A DNA stretch of 64,000 nucleotides from Paraburkholderia terricola (GTDB lineage: Bacteria; Pseudomonadota; Gammaproteobacteria; Burkholderiales; Burkholderiaceae), in NCBI RefSeq assembly GCF_900142195.1, contig NZ_FRAB01000004.1:208195-272194 (forward strand), written 5' to 3'. Numbering within the stretch: position 1 is the stretch's first letter; every line of letters begins with the position of its first letter. The notes beneath the pieces are model-generated. The model was not told the origin of the DNA. It saw only the letters and a list, made by a program, of their open reading frames with translations, and did no database searches. Shown piece by piece: positions 35,695 through 45,076 of the stretch. A program made the translations under genes and the position numbers.

Positions 35695-37243
35695 ATGGCG
35701 AGAACGGCGCGGGCCGCGGAAATTCCGTCGATCGGCACCCTGGACCGCGCGGCGGGCAGCCTCAGCCGTCAGGTCGCGCAGGCGTTGCGAGAGGCGGTGC
35801 GCACGGGGAATATCCAGCCCGGCGATGCGTTGCCGTCCACGCGATTGCTGGCGGCTTCGCTGCAAGTCTCGCGCGGCACGGTGATCGGGGCTTACGAGCA
35901 ACTGATCGCCGAGGGCTTTCTGGAATCGAAGGGGGGCGCCGGCACGTGCGTCGCGCAAGCACTCGCCGAGCCGCGACAGGCGATCGAACCGCGTGCGGCC
36001 CGCCGGCGTGTCGCGCGGACCAGCCTGCCTGAGCCCGCCGCGGCATTTGCGCGGATCGCGCAGGAATTCAGGCCGCTGCCGCCGGTGCCGTTCGCGATTT
36101 CCGTACCTGTCGGTTCGACCGCGCCCGCCGACATCTGGCGCCGGCTCGGCAACCGTCTGCGTGCCAGGGGAGCCGGCGCGCCGGCTGGGTACTCCGATCC
36201 GCTTGGGGCCTTACCGCTGCGTGAAGCGATTGCCGACTACGTGCGCAAGTCCCGTTCCGTGCGCTGCGAACCGGGTCAGGTCATCGTTACCAGCGGTACG
36301 CAGCAGGGACTTTTTCTCGCGAGCCAGGTGTTGCTGGGTCCGCGCGATCAGGTCTGGGTGGAGAACCCGGCCTACCGTGGTGTTACCGCGATACTCGAAA
36401 GTACGGGGCATGGCGATGCGATGATTCGCATACCGGTCGACGCCGAGGGCATCGATGTCGAAGCGGGGATACGGGCGGCGCCTCACGCGCGGGCCGCATT
36501 CGTCACGCCGTCGCATCAGTATCCGCTGGGCATGCCGATGAGCATGGCTCGGCGCAGCGCCTTGCTGGCCTGGGCGCGTGCAAACCACGCATGGGTCGTC
36601 GAGGACGACTACGATAGCGAACTTCGCTACCAGGGCTATCCGTTTCCGTCACTTCAGGGACTGGACCCCGACCGGGTGATTTTATCTCGGCACGTTTAGC
36701 AAGGTCCTGTTTCCGTCGTTGCGCTCGGGTTATGTGATCGTCCCCGACGATCTGGTCGATGCTTTCTGCGGCGCGCGTGTGCTGATGGACCGTCATCCGC
36801 CGAACGCCGATCAGCATGTGTTGGCGGCCTTCATGGCCGAGGGCCATCTGGAGCGCCACATCCGCAGAGTTCGCAACGTCTATTCAGACCACCGGGCCCA
36901 GTTGATCGAGACGCTGAACGCGCTGCTTCCGAATGATCTGGCATGGCTGGAGCCGGGCGACCAGGGCATGCATGTCGTCCTGTGGCTGGCGCAAGGCATG
37001 GATGACCGCAAGGTGGTCGAACTGGCCGCGCGGGCCGGAGTCGCCGTGCGGGCCGTATCGCCGATGTTCGCGCCGGGAACGGCCCGGCCCGGTCTGGTGC
37101 TTGGATTCGGCGGATTCAGCAACGCGCAAATGAAGGCGGCCGCGCAACGTCTTGCCGAGGTGATTATCGGCGTGACGAAGCCACTCAAACGAAAACACGC
37201 CGCCCTACGAAAAGCAGCCACGCGAAGTGGTCCAAGTCGATAG
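35695..37243 (+). pseudogene. MocR-type (GntR-aminotransferase) regulator, frameshifted
   Basis: The N-terminal GntR winged helix (QVAQALREAVRTGNIQPGDALPSTRLLAASLQVSRGTV) is followed by a fold-type I aminotransferase domain. The frame stops at 36699 (…DRVILSRHV), while a second frame continues with LRSGYVIVPDDLVD from 36719 to 37243. Removing one T from the four-T run at 36680-36683 restores V-I-Y-L-G-T-F-S-K-V-L-F-P-S-L-R-S-G, the canonical motif that includes the PLP-binding lysine. It is thus either a recent one-base insertion that inactivates the PLP domain or a sequencing error. The remaining protein looks intact and of normal length, about 510 residues. Confidence 0.85.
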
Positions 37244-37355
37244 AAAGCGCAGCCATTAGGCTTACACGCTGCGTGGTCGGAGCGGGCTTCTTTCGTGGCC
37301 CCGGCGCATGCCTATGAAGCCGCCTGCATCGCCGCGCGTCATGCGCCCAGTCGAT

Positions 37356-37676
37356 CTACAGATAGCTGCAGACGTAGTCGAGGGTTTCGATCACGTCGAT
37401 ATCGAAGCGGCTCTTGCCGGGCACCGAGAATGACTCGCCCGCGCCATACGTCCGCCACTCGTCGGTGCCTTCGAGGCGAATGCGGCATTGGCCCGCCTGC
37501 ACCTCCATGATCTCCGGCGCGTCGGTGCCGAAGTTGAGCACGCCCGGCAAGATAACGCCGAGCGTCTTGCGCGTGCCGTCGGCGAACAGAACGGTGTGCG
37601 ACACGCACTTGCCGTCGAAGTAGACATTGGCGCGTTTGACGATGGAAACCTGATCGAATTGCGTTGCGGCCGTCAT
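37356..37676 (-). CDS. ppnP: Pyrimidine/purine nucleoside phosphorylase
   Basis: 106 residues of the single-domain cupin family PpnP (YaiE, formerly DUF1255), with the pattern [28 protein letters not shown] then [14 protein letters not shown]. It splits nucleosides with phosphate to free base and pentose-1-phosphate. Start is ATG 37676 after GAGGAA; longer upstream frames overlap the next gene and are not conserved. Confidence 0.9.
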   Translation of the reverse strand: MTAATQFDQVSIVKRANVYFDGKCVSHTVLFADGTRKTLGVILPGVLNFGTDAPEIMEVQAGQCRIRLEGTDEWRTYGAGESFSVPGKSRFDIDVIETLDYVCSYL

Positions 37677-37773
37677 GGCGGTCTTCCTCTGAGTGTGGAT
37701 GAATGCGTTGCGCCGCGCGTGCCAGGCGTCGGCGAAAGCCGCCATCATACAGACGGTCGGCGAGCCCCGACGT

Positions 37774-38478
37774 CTAGTCCACCTGGAACCAGCGACCGGA
37801 ATTCGGGCACACGTCGGCTCGTTCGCCATCGAGCCGGACTTGCTCTTCGTCCGGTTGCGGCGAAACAGGAGGGGCGATATCGAATGCAATGTTGAGCGCC
37901 TGCCCGACATGAGCCTCTTCGATAGGAAGCTCCCAGGTCAGGAATATCTGGAGCCAGTCCTGGTCCTGCGGGAAGTCGGCGGCGTCGAAGCTCGTGCGGC
38001 CGCGCCGAATGACGCCATGAGGCTGGCCAGTGTCGAATATCACGGCCGTGCCGCGGGTCAGGGGAATGCGCAGGCCCAACGCGGGAAAATGCAGATCCAG
38101 CCCCTTGTCCTCGCTCATGAAGAGATTGCAAAAGGCCGCTCCGCCATATTGCGCGGCGTCATGGTGATACCGCGCGCCGCGGCAGGCCATGAGGGCGATG
38201 TCGCTGGAAGCGAGCACCTCGGGCAGCCCTAGCGCGGACGTCCAGTCGGACATGGCCTCGACGCAGCGCGCGTAGTCGGGCCAGCGCATCCGCGCTCGCG
38301 CCAAAGGCATGGGCTCGACGTCGCCGGGGTCCAACCGCATGTGCGTCGACGTCTCTCTTTGCCAATCCGCCAGCAGACGCGCCGGGGGGGCGGGCACGTC
38401 GATCGTGTCCGTTAACACGATATCGCTCACGCGCCGGCTGCGGATGGCGTCGCCGCTCCGGAAATAAGAGGTCAACAT
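37774..38478 (-). CDS. 2-oxoglutarate/Fe(II)-dependent oxygenase-like protein
   Basis: 234 residues. A jelly-roll iron site is suggested by His105-x-Asp107 (YHHDAA), the distal His154 (TGQPHGV) and a following arginine (RRGR) that would hold 2-oxoglutarate. The neighbouring strands ([19 protein letters not shown] and GTAVIFDTG) fit the fold. The substrate is unknown. ATG 38478 is used; the upstream open frame is not family-like. A weaker call than its neighbours. Confidence 0.65.
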   Translation of the reverse strand: MLTSYFRSGDAIRSRRVSDIVLTDTIDVPAPPARLLADWQRETSTHMRLDPGDVEPMPLARARMRWPDYARCVEAMSDWTSALGLPEVLASSDIALMACRGARYHHDAAQYGGAAFCNLFMSEDKGLDLHFPALGLRIPLTRGTAVIFDTGQPHGVIRRGRTSFDAADFPQDQDWLQIFLTWELPIEEAHVGQALNIAFDIAPPVSPQPDEEQVRLDGERADVCPNSGRWFQVD

Positions 38479-38650
38479 GTGTCGCACACGATGCGGTTGA
38501 AGGGAACGCGTTTTTGCACGGGCTATTGTAACGAGTCGAAGGGCTCGCTTGAGCCGTCTCCATGCCATGCGTCGGTGTCGCCTTGTTCATGGCACGAAGG
38601 ACGTCGACGCGGCGACTGCCGGCGCAGTCGCAGACGTGTGATCGAAGCGG

Positions 38651-39895
38651 TCAGCCGAGCGGAACGCGGTTCACCTGCGCCGCATGCACCGATCCGCTGG
38701 GTCCGCGTTTCGCCAGTGTCAGGATCAGGACCGCGACCGCCGTGCCGGCGCAGGCCACCGCCAGCCACGCGACCGCCTGGATGAGTCCGCCGGCGAACCT
38801 GGCGACTGATTCGACGATGAGCGGGCTCAGGAAATTGCCGAGGAAAAACGATCCCATATACCCGCCGGTCGCTCGACCGCTTTGCGCGAACGGCACGCGC
38901 GCCAGCGTCCACGTGCCGAGTAGCGGCAGCGCCATGCCCGCGCCCGCCGCGGCGAGAAAAGCGCCCGCGACCGTCGCGTTTGCGCCCGCGCACGATGCGA
39001 TGACAAAAAAACCCAGCGCGAGCAGCCCGAAGGCGATGACCAGAAGCCGGTTGATAGGCCAGCGGGCGAGCCGGTGAAACGCAAACGAACCCACCGGAAT
39101 GCCCGCATTGGCGATGGCGCCGCCGAACCCGAGAATCGCCGGTGCCGTGACGCCGCGCTCGCTGAGCAAAAAGCTGATCTGCACCGGCACGACGAAAAAC
39201 ATGACCGACGCGAAAAGAATCAGCAAACAGAGAAGGCCGATCTCGCGCCACGGAAACGGCAACTTCTGCACGGGAGCATGCTCGACGTGCGTTTTTTCGC
39301 CGGGTTCCCAGATCATCACCGCGATAAACGGAAGGAACAGGATCGCGCATCCATAGACCAGGAACGGCGTGCGCCAGCCCGCCGCCAGGCTGCCAAGCCC
39401 GCCGCCCACGGCGAACATCAAGGCGGCCACGACGGAGGCCGACGCGTGCTGCATCGTCAGCCACTTCTGTCGCCGCATACCGGAGAAATAATTGGCGACG
39501 AGCGCGGTGGCGATCGTGACGATCGCCGCTTCCGCGAGACCGATCACCGCGCGCGCGGCGACGATCGCGTAGAGGCTCGTTAGCCAGAACGGCAGGACGC
39601 CGGCCACCGCGTAGATCGCGACCGCGGCCAGATAAAGGCGCTTGCGTCCGAACGCGTCCACCAGCGATCCGACGAGCGGACTGAACAACGCGATCATCAG
39701 CGCGGGAATGACCAGCACGATCAGCGTCAGCACGTCCGCATGCGGGACGCCCGCATAGTCGTGCCGCATCTGCGGAAGCACGGGGGCGATCAGCACGGCG
39801 CCGGTCGAAGAGAGCCAGCAACTGGCCATCAGGAGCCAGCCGTGCCGCGCACCGGCGACGCGTGCCGGCCGGGCTTCAGGGGAAAGATGAGTCAT
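38651..39895 (-). CDS. MFS transporter
   Basis: 414 residues with twelve hydrophobic segments and the MFS loop motif between helices 2 and 3 (GSLVDAFGRKRLYL). It is probably an inner-membrane importer or exporter for the substrate or products of the neighbouring catabolic genes. The ATG at 39895 is preceded by GGAG at a good distance. It lies downstream of BKACE on the same strand and is probably part of the cupin-BKACE-MFS unit. Confidence 0.85.
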   Translation of the reverse strand: MTHLSPEARPARVAGARHGWLLMASCWLSSTGAVLIAPVLPQMRHDYAGVPHADVLTLIVLVIPALMIALFSPLVGSLVDAFGRKRLYLAAVAIYAVAGVLPFWLTSLYAIVAARAVIGLAEAAIVTIATALVANYFSGMRRQKWLTMQHASASVVAALMFAVGGGLGSLAAGWRTPFLVYGCAILFLPFIAVMIWEPGEKTHVEHAPVQKLPFPWREIGLLCLLILFASVMFFVVPVQISFLLSERGVTAPAILGFGGAIANAGIPVGSFAFHRLARWPINRLLVIAFGLLALGFFVIASCAGANATVAGAFLAAAGAGMALPLLGTWTLARVPFAQSGRATGGYMGSFFLGNFLSPLIVESVARFAGGLIQAVAWLAVACAGTAVAVLILTLAKRGPSGSVHAAQVNRVPLG

Positions 39896-40049
39896 GTTCG
39901 TCTCCAACGTTCTTGTATTGGCTGCTCCTGACGCAGGGCGTCGGGCAATGTGTCGCCGTCCGCGGACGGAACGACGGACATCGAACGCCGGATCGGGATC
40001 GCTGCCGGTTTCACGCCAGCGACCGGGGGGCGATCCCTGTCCGGTATGG

Positions 40050-40979
40050 CTAGAAGGCCACCTGGTCGTGGCCCTTCAGATCGAGCATCCGTCTCGCTTC
40101 GTCCGGCGAGGCGATCTCGATGCCCAGTTCGCCGAGAATCCGGCGAATCTTGCGCACCTGGTCGGCGTTGCTTCGAGCCAGCTCGCCGCGGCCGATATAC
40201 AGGCTGTCTTCGAGGCCGACCCGGACGTTGCCGCCCATCAGGCTCGCCATCGTCGCGACAGGCATCTGATGCTTGCCGGCCGCCAGCACGGACCAGTGGT
40301 AGTCGTTGCCGAACAGCCGGTCGGCGGTGCGCTTCTGATGCAGCAGGTCCTCGGCGTGGGCGCCCATCGCGCCGCGCAGGCCGAACACGGTCTGCACGAA
40401 AAGCGGCGGCTTCACGAGACCCTTTTCCAGGAAGTACTGCAGCGTGTACAGATGGCCGACGTCGTAGCACTCGAATTCAAAGCGCGTGCCGCCGGCTTTT
40501 CCGACATGCTCGAGAATCCACGCGATGTCGTCGTAGGTATTGCGGAAGATCAGCCCGCGCGTGCCCTTCAGGAACGGCACTTCCCAGTCATGCCGCCATT
40601 CGCGCTCGCGTTCGGCCATCTCCGACAGCACGAGGTTGAGCGAGCCCATGTTGAGCGAGCACATCTCGGGCTTGAGCGCCCGGCCTGCCGCCGTGCGCTC
40701 CTCGATGGGCATGTTCGGACCGCCGCCGCCCGTCGAAATGTTGATGACGGCGTTCGTCGAGGACTTGATGGCCGTGACGAAGCGCCTGAAGATTTCAGGG
40801 TCGCCGGAGGGGCGGCCGTCCTCGGGATCGCGGGCATGCAGATGAATGATCGAGGCGCCGGCCTCGGCGGCCGCGATGGATTCGGCTGCGATCTGCTCCG
40901 GCGTGACCGGCAGAAACCGCGACATGGAGGGTGTATGAGCGCCACCCGTCACCGCGCAGGTAATGATCGCCTTGCTCAC
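40050..40979 (-). CDS. Beta-keto acid cleavage enzyme (BKACE, DUF849)
   Basis: 309 residues. Metal ligands His46 and His48 (IIHLHARD) match the Kce family positions, with the substrate loop STGGGGPNMP and the late acidic ligand region NVRVGLEDSLY. BKACEs join acetyl-CoA to a beta-keto acid and split out acetoacetate, giving a new CoA thioester. The start is GTG 40979, overlapping the cupin stop by four bases, so the pair is translationally coupled. The beta-keto acid is unknown. Confidence 0.88.
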   Translation of the reverse strand: MSKAIITCAVTGGAHTPSMSRFLPVTPEQIAAESIAAAEAGASIIHLHARDPEDGRPSGDPEIFRRFVTAIKSSTNAVINISTGGGGPNMPIEERTAAGRALKPEMCSLNMGSLNLVLSEMAEREREWRHDWEVPFLKGTRGLIFRNTYDDIAWILEHVGKAGGTRFEFECYDVGHLYTLQYFLEKGLVKPPLFVQTVFGLRGAMGAHAEDLLHQKRTADRLFGNDYHWSVLAAGKHQMPVATMASLMGGNVRVGLEDSLYIGRGELARSNADQVRKIRRILGELGIEIASPDEARRMLDLKGHDQVAF

Positions 40980-41545
40980 AGCGGCTCTCCTTCGACGAGA
41001 TCGAGCAGCACGAACGCCATCCGGCACGGCTTGTCCGAGCGGTTCGCCCAACTGTGACTGGTCGCGCGCTGGATCAGCACGTCTCCAGCGCGCATGAGCG
41101 TTTCGCCTTCGTCGAGCAGCGCCCAGATTTCGCCTTCGAGCACGATTGCGTAGTCGAGCGACTCCGTCTTGTGAAACCAGAAATGCCGTGCGTCGGATTT
41201 GCCGCGCACGCCGCTGTCGTCGAGGAATTGCTTGAGCTGCGCTTCGTCGTAGTTGTTGTCAGGCGGAAAATCGACGACGCGTAGCAACGAGCCGCCCTTC
41301 GAATGGAACGCGAACGCGCGACCGGCCGGCGCGGGATCGTCGCCGGGTGCGCGCGCTTCGCCGGTTGCCCACACGACGTGCGCAAGCGGCAGCCCCGGCC
41401 GGTTCGTCCGGTTCGGCGTCGGTCCATCCGACACGAAGCAGGACTGGCCCCGCGTATTGGTGCCCGTGACGATCCGCCTGACCGGGCAATACGTGTCCGT
41501 GTCCGCCTGCTGCTGCAAGCCCTGATTGTTGACCAGCGTCTCCAT
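40976..41545 (-). CDS. Cupin-domain protein coupled to BKACE
   Basis: 189 residues with a cupin in the C-terminal half (HFWFHKTESLDYAIVLEGEIWALLDEGETLMRAGDVLIQRATSHSWANRS), giving the usual His/Glu...His metal set. The N-terminal part (RRIVTGTNTRGQSCFVSDGP) is typical of a group of Burkholderiaceae and actinobacterial cupins placed beside aromatic catabolism genes. Role unknown; it may be an isomerase, decarboxylase or dioxygenase. The promoter at 41559-41602 overlaps a TACGATACG-type operator. Confidence 0.78.
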   Translation of the reverse strand: METLVNNQGLQQQADTDTYCPVRRIVTGTNTRGQSCFVSDGPTPNRTNRPGLPLAHVVWATGEARAPGDDPAPAGRAFAFHSKGGSLLRVVDFPPDNNYDEAQLKQFLDDSGVRGKSDARHFWFHKTESLDYAIVLEGEIWALLDEGETLMRAGDVLIQRATSHSWANRSDKPCRMAFVLLDLVEGEPL

Positions 41546-41558
41546 GTTCTCTCCATTA

Positions 41559-41602
41559 ACGAGTCGTATCGTATCGTTAATGAGTCGGAGTTGCCTGTCA
41601 AT
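41559..41602 (-). promoter_or_regulatory. Promoter of the cupin-BKACE unit with degenerate TACGATACG operator
   Basis: On the minus strand, -35 TTGACA (41597-41602) is followed by a -10-like TAACGA about 16 bases on. The -10 overlaps an inverted repeat at 41559-41579: CGTATCGTT on the right, three-base centre, left arm matching 6 of 9. It is the same 9-3-9 layout as the perfect repeat at 50882-50902. Confidence 0.6.
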
Positions 41603-41649
41603 AGGGAAAATGATTAGGGATGGTTAGCGGTTTTTGGCTAGGTTTGAGC

Positions 41650-41678
41650 TTGACAAATATGAACGGTCCGTTTTGTAA
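41650..41678 (+). promoter_or_regulatory. Promoter of the binding-protein/FAH/thioesterase unit with internal palindrome
   Basis: -35 TTGACA at 41650-41655, a 17-base spacer, then -10 TTGTAA. The spacer contains the perfect 11-base palindrome AACGG-T-CCGTT (41662-41672), a position where a bound repressor would block the polymerase. Confidence 0.5.
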
Positions 41679-41710
41679 TGGGGGCAATCAAATGACAACA
41701 GCCGGGATTC

Positions 41711-42571
41711 ATGGAGACAGAGAAAATTCGCGTGATGTGGTTCGTGCCGCCGCTGCTTGCGCTTGTCGCGAGTCGCGACGAGCTGGCCATCGCGGTTCAC
41801 GCCGATCGCAACCGTTCGTCGGATGAGCAATTCGACGCGCTCGTGGCCGGAAGCGTGGATGCGGTCGTGACTTCGATGGACAACGTCATCGGCTGGAACG
41901 GCCGCGTGGGTCCGCGAGACTTTCGCGTCGTCGCGCAGATCGAGCGAACCACGCCGTTGACGGTGCTCGCGAGGCCGCAACTGCGCAATCTGCGGGATCT
42001 GCACGGTGCGAACCTGCTCGTCGATGCGCCGGACAACGGCTTCGTCGTTGCGCTCAGGGCCATGCTGCGCGATGCGGGCGTGCCGTCCGATGCGGTGCGC
42101 CTGACGCCTGCGGGCGGCGTCAAGGAGCGCTTCGACGCGCTCGTGGCGGGACAGGGCGACGCAACCTTGCTAGGGCCGCCATTCGATTCGATGGCGCAAG
42201 CGGCGGGGCTTGCCTGTATCGCGAGCGTGCAGGACACGTACGCCGATTTTCCCGGGCAGGGCGTCGTCGTGCGCCGGGGCGGCGCGGCGAACGCCAGGGT
42301 CGCCGCGTGGCTGCGAGCGCTGGAACGCGCTCGCCGGCGCGTTGGCGAGCGCGCGGAATTTGCGAGGCAGGCAGTGCTGGCGGCCGGTTTTCCGGACGCG
42401 GTTGCCGCCGCGATGATCGCGCAGAACCCGGATTCGCTGCGTCCATCGGCAGAGGGCGTCGCGCTACTCGTCGCGCACCGTCGCTCGCTCGGTCTGGTGG
42501 GTGCGGACAATGACTATTCGACCATCGTCGACGATTCGATGGTCGAGCAATACATGGGGGGACAGAAGTGA
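41711..42571 (+). CDS. ABC substrate-binding-like protein without signal peptide (NMT1/THI5-like)
   Basis: 286 residues that look like a periplasmic type II binding fold: an early ligand-gating strand, DALVAGSVDAVVTSMDNVIGW, LLVDAPDNGFVVALRAMLRDAGV and PFDSMAQAAG. The protein starts METEKIRVMWFVPPLLALVAS and has no signal peptide or lipobox, and no permease or ATPase genes are nearby. It may therefore work in the cytoplasm as a sensor, chaperone or enzyme. Its stop overlaps the GTG of the FAH gene by four bases. Confidence 0.65.
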   Translation: METEKIRVMWFVPPLLALVASRDELAIAVHADRNRSSDEQFDALVAGSVDAVVTSMDNVIGWNGRVGPRDFRVVAQIERTTPLTVLARPQLRNLRDLHGANLLVDAPDNGFVVALRAMLRDAGVPSDAVRLTPAGGVKERFDALVAGQGDATLLGPPFDSMAQAAGLACIASVQDTYADFPGQGVVVRRGGAANARVAAWLRALERARRRVGERAEFARQAVLAAGFPDAVAAAMIAQNPDSLRPSAEGVALLVAHRRSLGLVGADNDYSTIVDDSMVEQYMGGQK

Positions 42572-43563
42572 AGCGATACGCGCTCGGAACGTTTTCGGTG
42601 GGGGACGCTGCCCGCTTTGTGGGCTTCGTCGTGAATGATCGCGTGGCTTCGCTTGCCGAACTGGCAGCGCGTCATGGCGAACGCGATCTGGCAAACGCGC
42701 CCGGCGTGCTCGCGCTTCTCGACGCCTGGCCGGCGAGCGAGCCCGCATTGGGCCGCCTCGCCGCGCAGGTCTCGGCGGAAGAGGGCCGCTGGCATGCGTT
42801 GTCCGATTTGCAGGCTCACCCGGCCATCGATCTGCCGCGTCAGATTTTTTGCACGGGCGCGAATTACCGCAAGCATGTGGTCGATCTGACGGTGGATGCG
42901 AAGGTCGGTCCAGAAGGACTCGACGAGGCTGGCCTTCGGCGCTGGGCGGAAGCCATGATGGATGAGCGGCTCGCGAACGGCGAGCCTTACGCATTCACGA
43001 AGCCGGTCTCCGCGGTCTCGGGGGCGTTCGATCCGCTGGTGCTGCCGGTCACGACAGTGAAGCCCGACTGGGAGCTGGAGCTGGCCGTCGTCATCGGTCG
43101 CGGCGGCTATCGGATTCCCCGCGAGCAGGCGTTGGACCACGTGGCGGGTTACACCATCGCCAACGACATCTCCGCGCGTGATCTGATTCCACGCACCGAC
43201 TACAAGATGCTGGGCACCGACTGGCTGCGCTCGAAGGGACAGCCGGGCTTTCTGCCGCTCGGACCGTATCTGGTGCCCAAGGCATTCGTTCCCGACCCGC
43301 ATCGTCTGCGAATGCGGCTCACGGTGTCGGGGCAAGTCATGCAGGACGAGACGACCGCCGACATGCTGTTCGGTATCGAGCGGCAGATCGAATACATTTC
43401 GCGCTATTCGCGGCTGTTGCCCGGCGACGTCATCTGCACCGGCTCGCCGGCCGGCAACGGCACGCACTACAACCGTTTCCTGCGCGACGGCGATGTGATG
43501 GAAGCCGAGATCGAGGGACTGGGCCGTCAACGACAAGTGTGCGTCGCGCAACGACATGGCTGA
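42568..43563 (+). CDS. Fumarylacetoacetate hydrolase-family enzyme
   Basis: 331 residues. The FAH metal and catalytic block is present: FCTGANYRKHV, WELELAVVIG (Glu-x-Glu ligands), NDISARDL and PGDVICTGSPAGNG. Such enzymes hydrolyse, hydrate or decarboxylate ring-fission products of aromatic catabolism. Start is GTG 42568 and the end overlaps the thioesterase start by eight bases, so the three genes form one unit. Confidence 0.87.
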   Translation: MKRYALGTFSVGDAARFVGFVVNDRVASLAELAARHGERDLANAPGVLALLDAWPASEPALGRLAAQVSAEEGRWHALSDLQAHPAIDLPRQIFCTGANYRKHVVDLTVDAKVGPEGLDEAGLRRWAEAMMDERLANGEPYAFTKPVSAVSGAFDPLVLPVTTVKPDWELELAVVIGRGGYRIPREQALDHVAGYTIANDISARDLIPRTDYKMLGTDWLRSKGQPGFLPLGPYLVPKAFVPDPHRLRMRLTVSGQVMQDETTADMLFGIERQIEYISRYSRLLPGDVICTGSPAGNGTHYNRFLRDGDVMEAEIEGLGRQRQVCVAQRHG

Positions 43564-44032
43564 CGTGATCGAACCGACGCTACGTCGAGACAATCCCGAT
43601 CGCGCCTTGCTTCACGAGCTTCTGTCCGCGCAAGCGAGCAACGTCACGCTCGACATGAATCCCGCGTTGACCTCGCTGCGCGCCACCTTGCTGGCGGGCA
43701 GCGCGGAGGGGCTGTCGCTCCGCTTCACCGCGCCGGACCACTCGGTGCAAGGCAATGGCGTGGTATCGGGCGGAACGCTCGCCTCGATGCTCGATCTCGC
43801 GATGGCCCTAGCGCTGCTCGCCAGGCTGCCGCACGGCCGCACGTGCGCAACGATCAGTCTCACGGTCGACATGATCGAGCCGGGATACGTGGGCGACTTT
43901 ATCGCCGACGCCCGCGTCAAACGTCTGGGCGGGCGCGTCTCGTTCGTGGAAGCCGACCTTTACGATGCGACGGGAACGCGCCGCGTCGCAAGCGCCACCG
44001 CGCCGTTTGCGGTGTTCGATGTGCGGGGCTGA
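43556..44032 (+). CDS. PaaI-type hotdog thioesterase
   Basis: 158 residues of a single hotdog fold: VQGNGVVSGGTLASMLDLAMALAL (the long helix wrapped by a sheet) and TISLTVDMIEPGYVGDFIADARV. PaaI-type enzymes hydrolyse aryl- or acyl-CoA esters and rescue stalled CoA intermediates. It ends two bases before the convergent LysR stop at 44035. Confidence 0.82.
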   Translation: MADVIEPTLRRDNPDRALLHELLSAQASNVTLDMNPALTSLRATLLAGSAEGLSLRFTAPDHSVQGNGVVSGGTLASMLDLAMALALLARLPHGRTCATISLTVDMIEPGYVGDFIADARVKRLGGRVSFVEADLYDATGTRRVASATAPFAVFDVRG

Positions 44033-44034
44033 CT

Positions 44035-44967
44035 TCAGGCCTCGTCGTCCGCGATATCCGGATAGCGGTCGAACGTTTCCTTGATGAGATGGCGTAGCCA
44101 GATGTTGGCGGGATCGTCGTGGAATCGCGGGTGCCAATGCTGGCGGAGGGCGAACGGCGGCAACGACACCGGCGGCGGCACCATCCTGATCGTGCCGAGC
44201 CGCGCGAACACGTTGCCGAGTTCGAGCGGCACCGTGGCGATCAGATCCGGCTGCGCGTCGATCAGATGCGGCACGACCAGAAAGTGCGGCGTGGTCAGAT
44301 AGACGTTGCGCTTGATGCCGTATTCGTCGAATGCGCTGTCGTAGGCAGCGCTCGCCCGGCCGGTCAGCGAGACGACGATCTGGGGCATGCGCTCGAACTG
44401 CGCGCGGCTGATCGTTTTGCCGACCGCCTTGTTGCGCACGCTGACCATCGTGACGAAGGTGTGCAAGAACAGGCGTTGCTGGAATAGTCCATCGGGCGCC
44501 GCGCGCACGGAGCCGAGCGCGAGATCCGCCTCGCCGGCCGCGAGCGTCGCCTCGATCTGTTCGAGCGGCACCTGCACGGACCGCACCGCACAGTTAGGCG
44601 CAATCTTGCGCAAGCGGCGGATCAGCGGCGGCAGAAAAACCAGTTCGCCCATGTCGGTCATGCTGAGCACGAACGTGCGGCGAGCGCTGGCCGGATCGAA
44701 GTGCGCCTGCGAAACGACGCGCTGCCTCAACGCCGTCATGACCTCGGTAATCGTCGCGCCGAGCAGCAAGCCTTTCTCAGTCGGCTGCATGCCGGCCGAC
44801 GTCTTGATGAATAACGGGTCTTCGAAAAACGTTCTGAGCCGGTTGAGCCCGTGACTCATCGCGCCTTGCGACAGCCCGACTTCGGCGGCGGCGCGCGTGA
44901 CGCTGCGCTCCCTCAGCAGGGCGTCGAACAGCACCAACAGGTTGAGATCGAGGTCGCGGATATGCAT
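44035..44967 (-). CDS. LysR-family regulator of the VanAB-like genes (NodD/NahR-like)
   Basis: 310 residues starting MHIRDLDLNLLVLFDALLRERSVTRAA, the start style of the NodD/NahR/LinR branch of LysR regulators that sense aromatic compounds, followed by SQGAMSHGLNRLR. It is divergent from the VanA-like oxygenase gene 110 bases away and probably activates it. An upstream in-frame ATG at 44976 adds only three residues. Confidence 0.87.
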   Translation of the reverse strand: MHIRDLDLNLLVLFDALLRERSVTRAAAEVGLSQGAMSHGLNRLRTFFEDPLFIKTSAGMQPTEKGLLLGATITEVMTALRQRVVSQAHFDPASARRTFVLSMTDMGELVFLPPLIRRLRKIAPNCAVRSVQVPLEQIEATLAAGEADLALGSVRAAPDGLFQQRLFLHTFVTMVSVRNKAVGKTISRAQFERMPQIVVSLTGRASAAYDSAFDEYGIKRNVYLTTPHFLVVPHLIDAQPDLIATVPLELGNVFARLGTIRMVPPPVSLPPFALRQHWHPRFHDDPANIWLRHLIKETFDRYPDIADDEA

Positions 44968-45076
44968 GGCGTGCATTCAGGGAATTAGTCCCATTAGGTT
45001 GACGCATGATCCGGGCAAACCTATCGTGGCGTCAAGCGTTGAACAAGACGCGCTATAACGAATCAGGAGACAAGCG

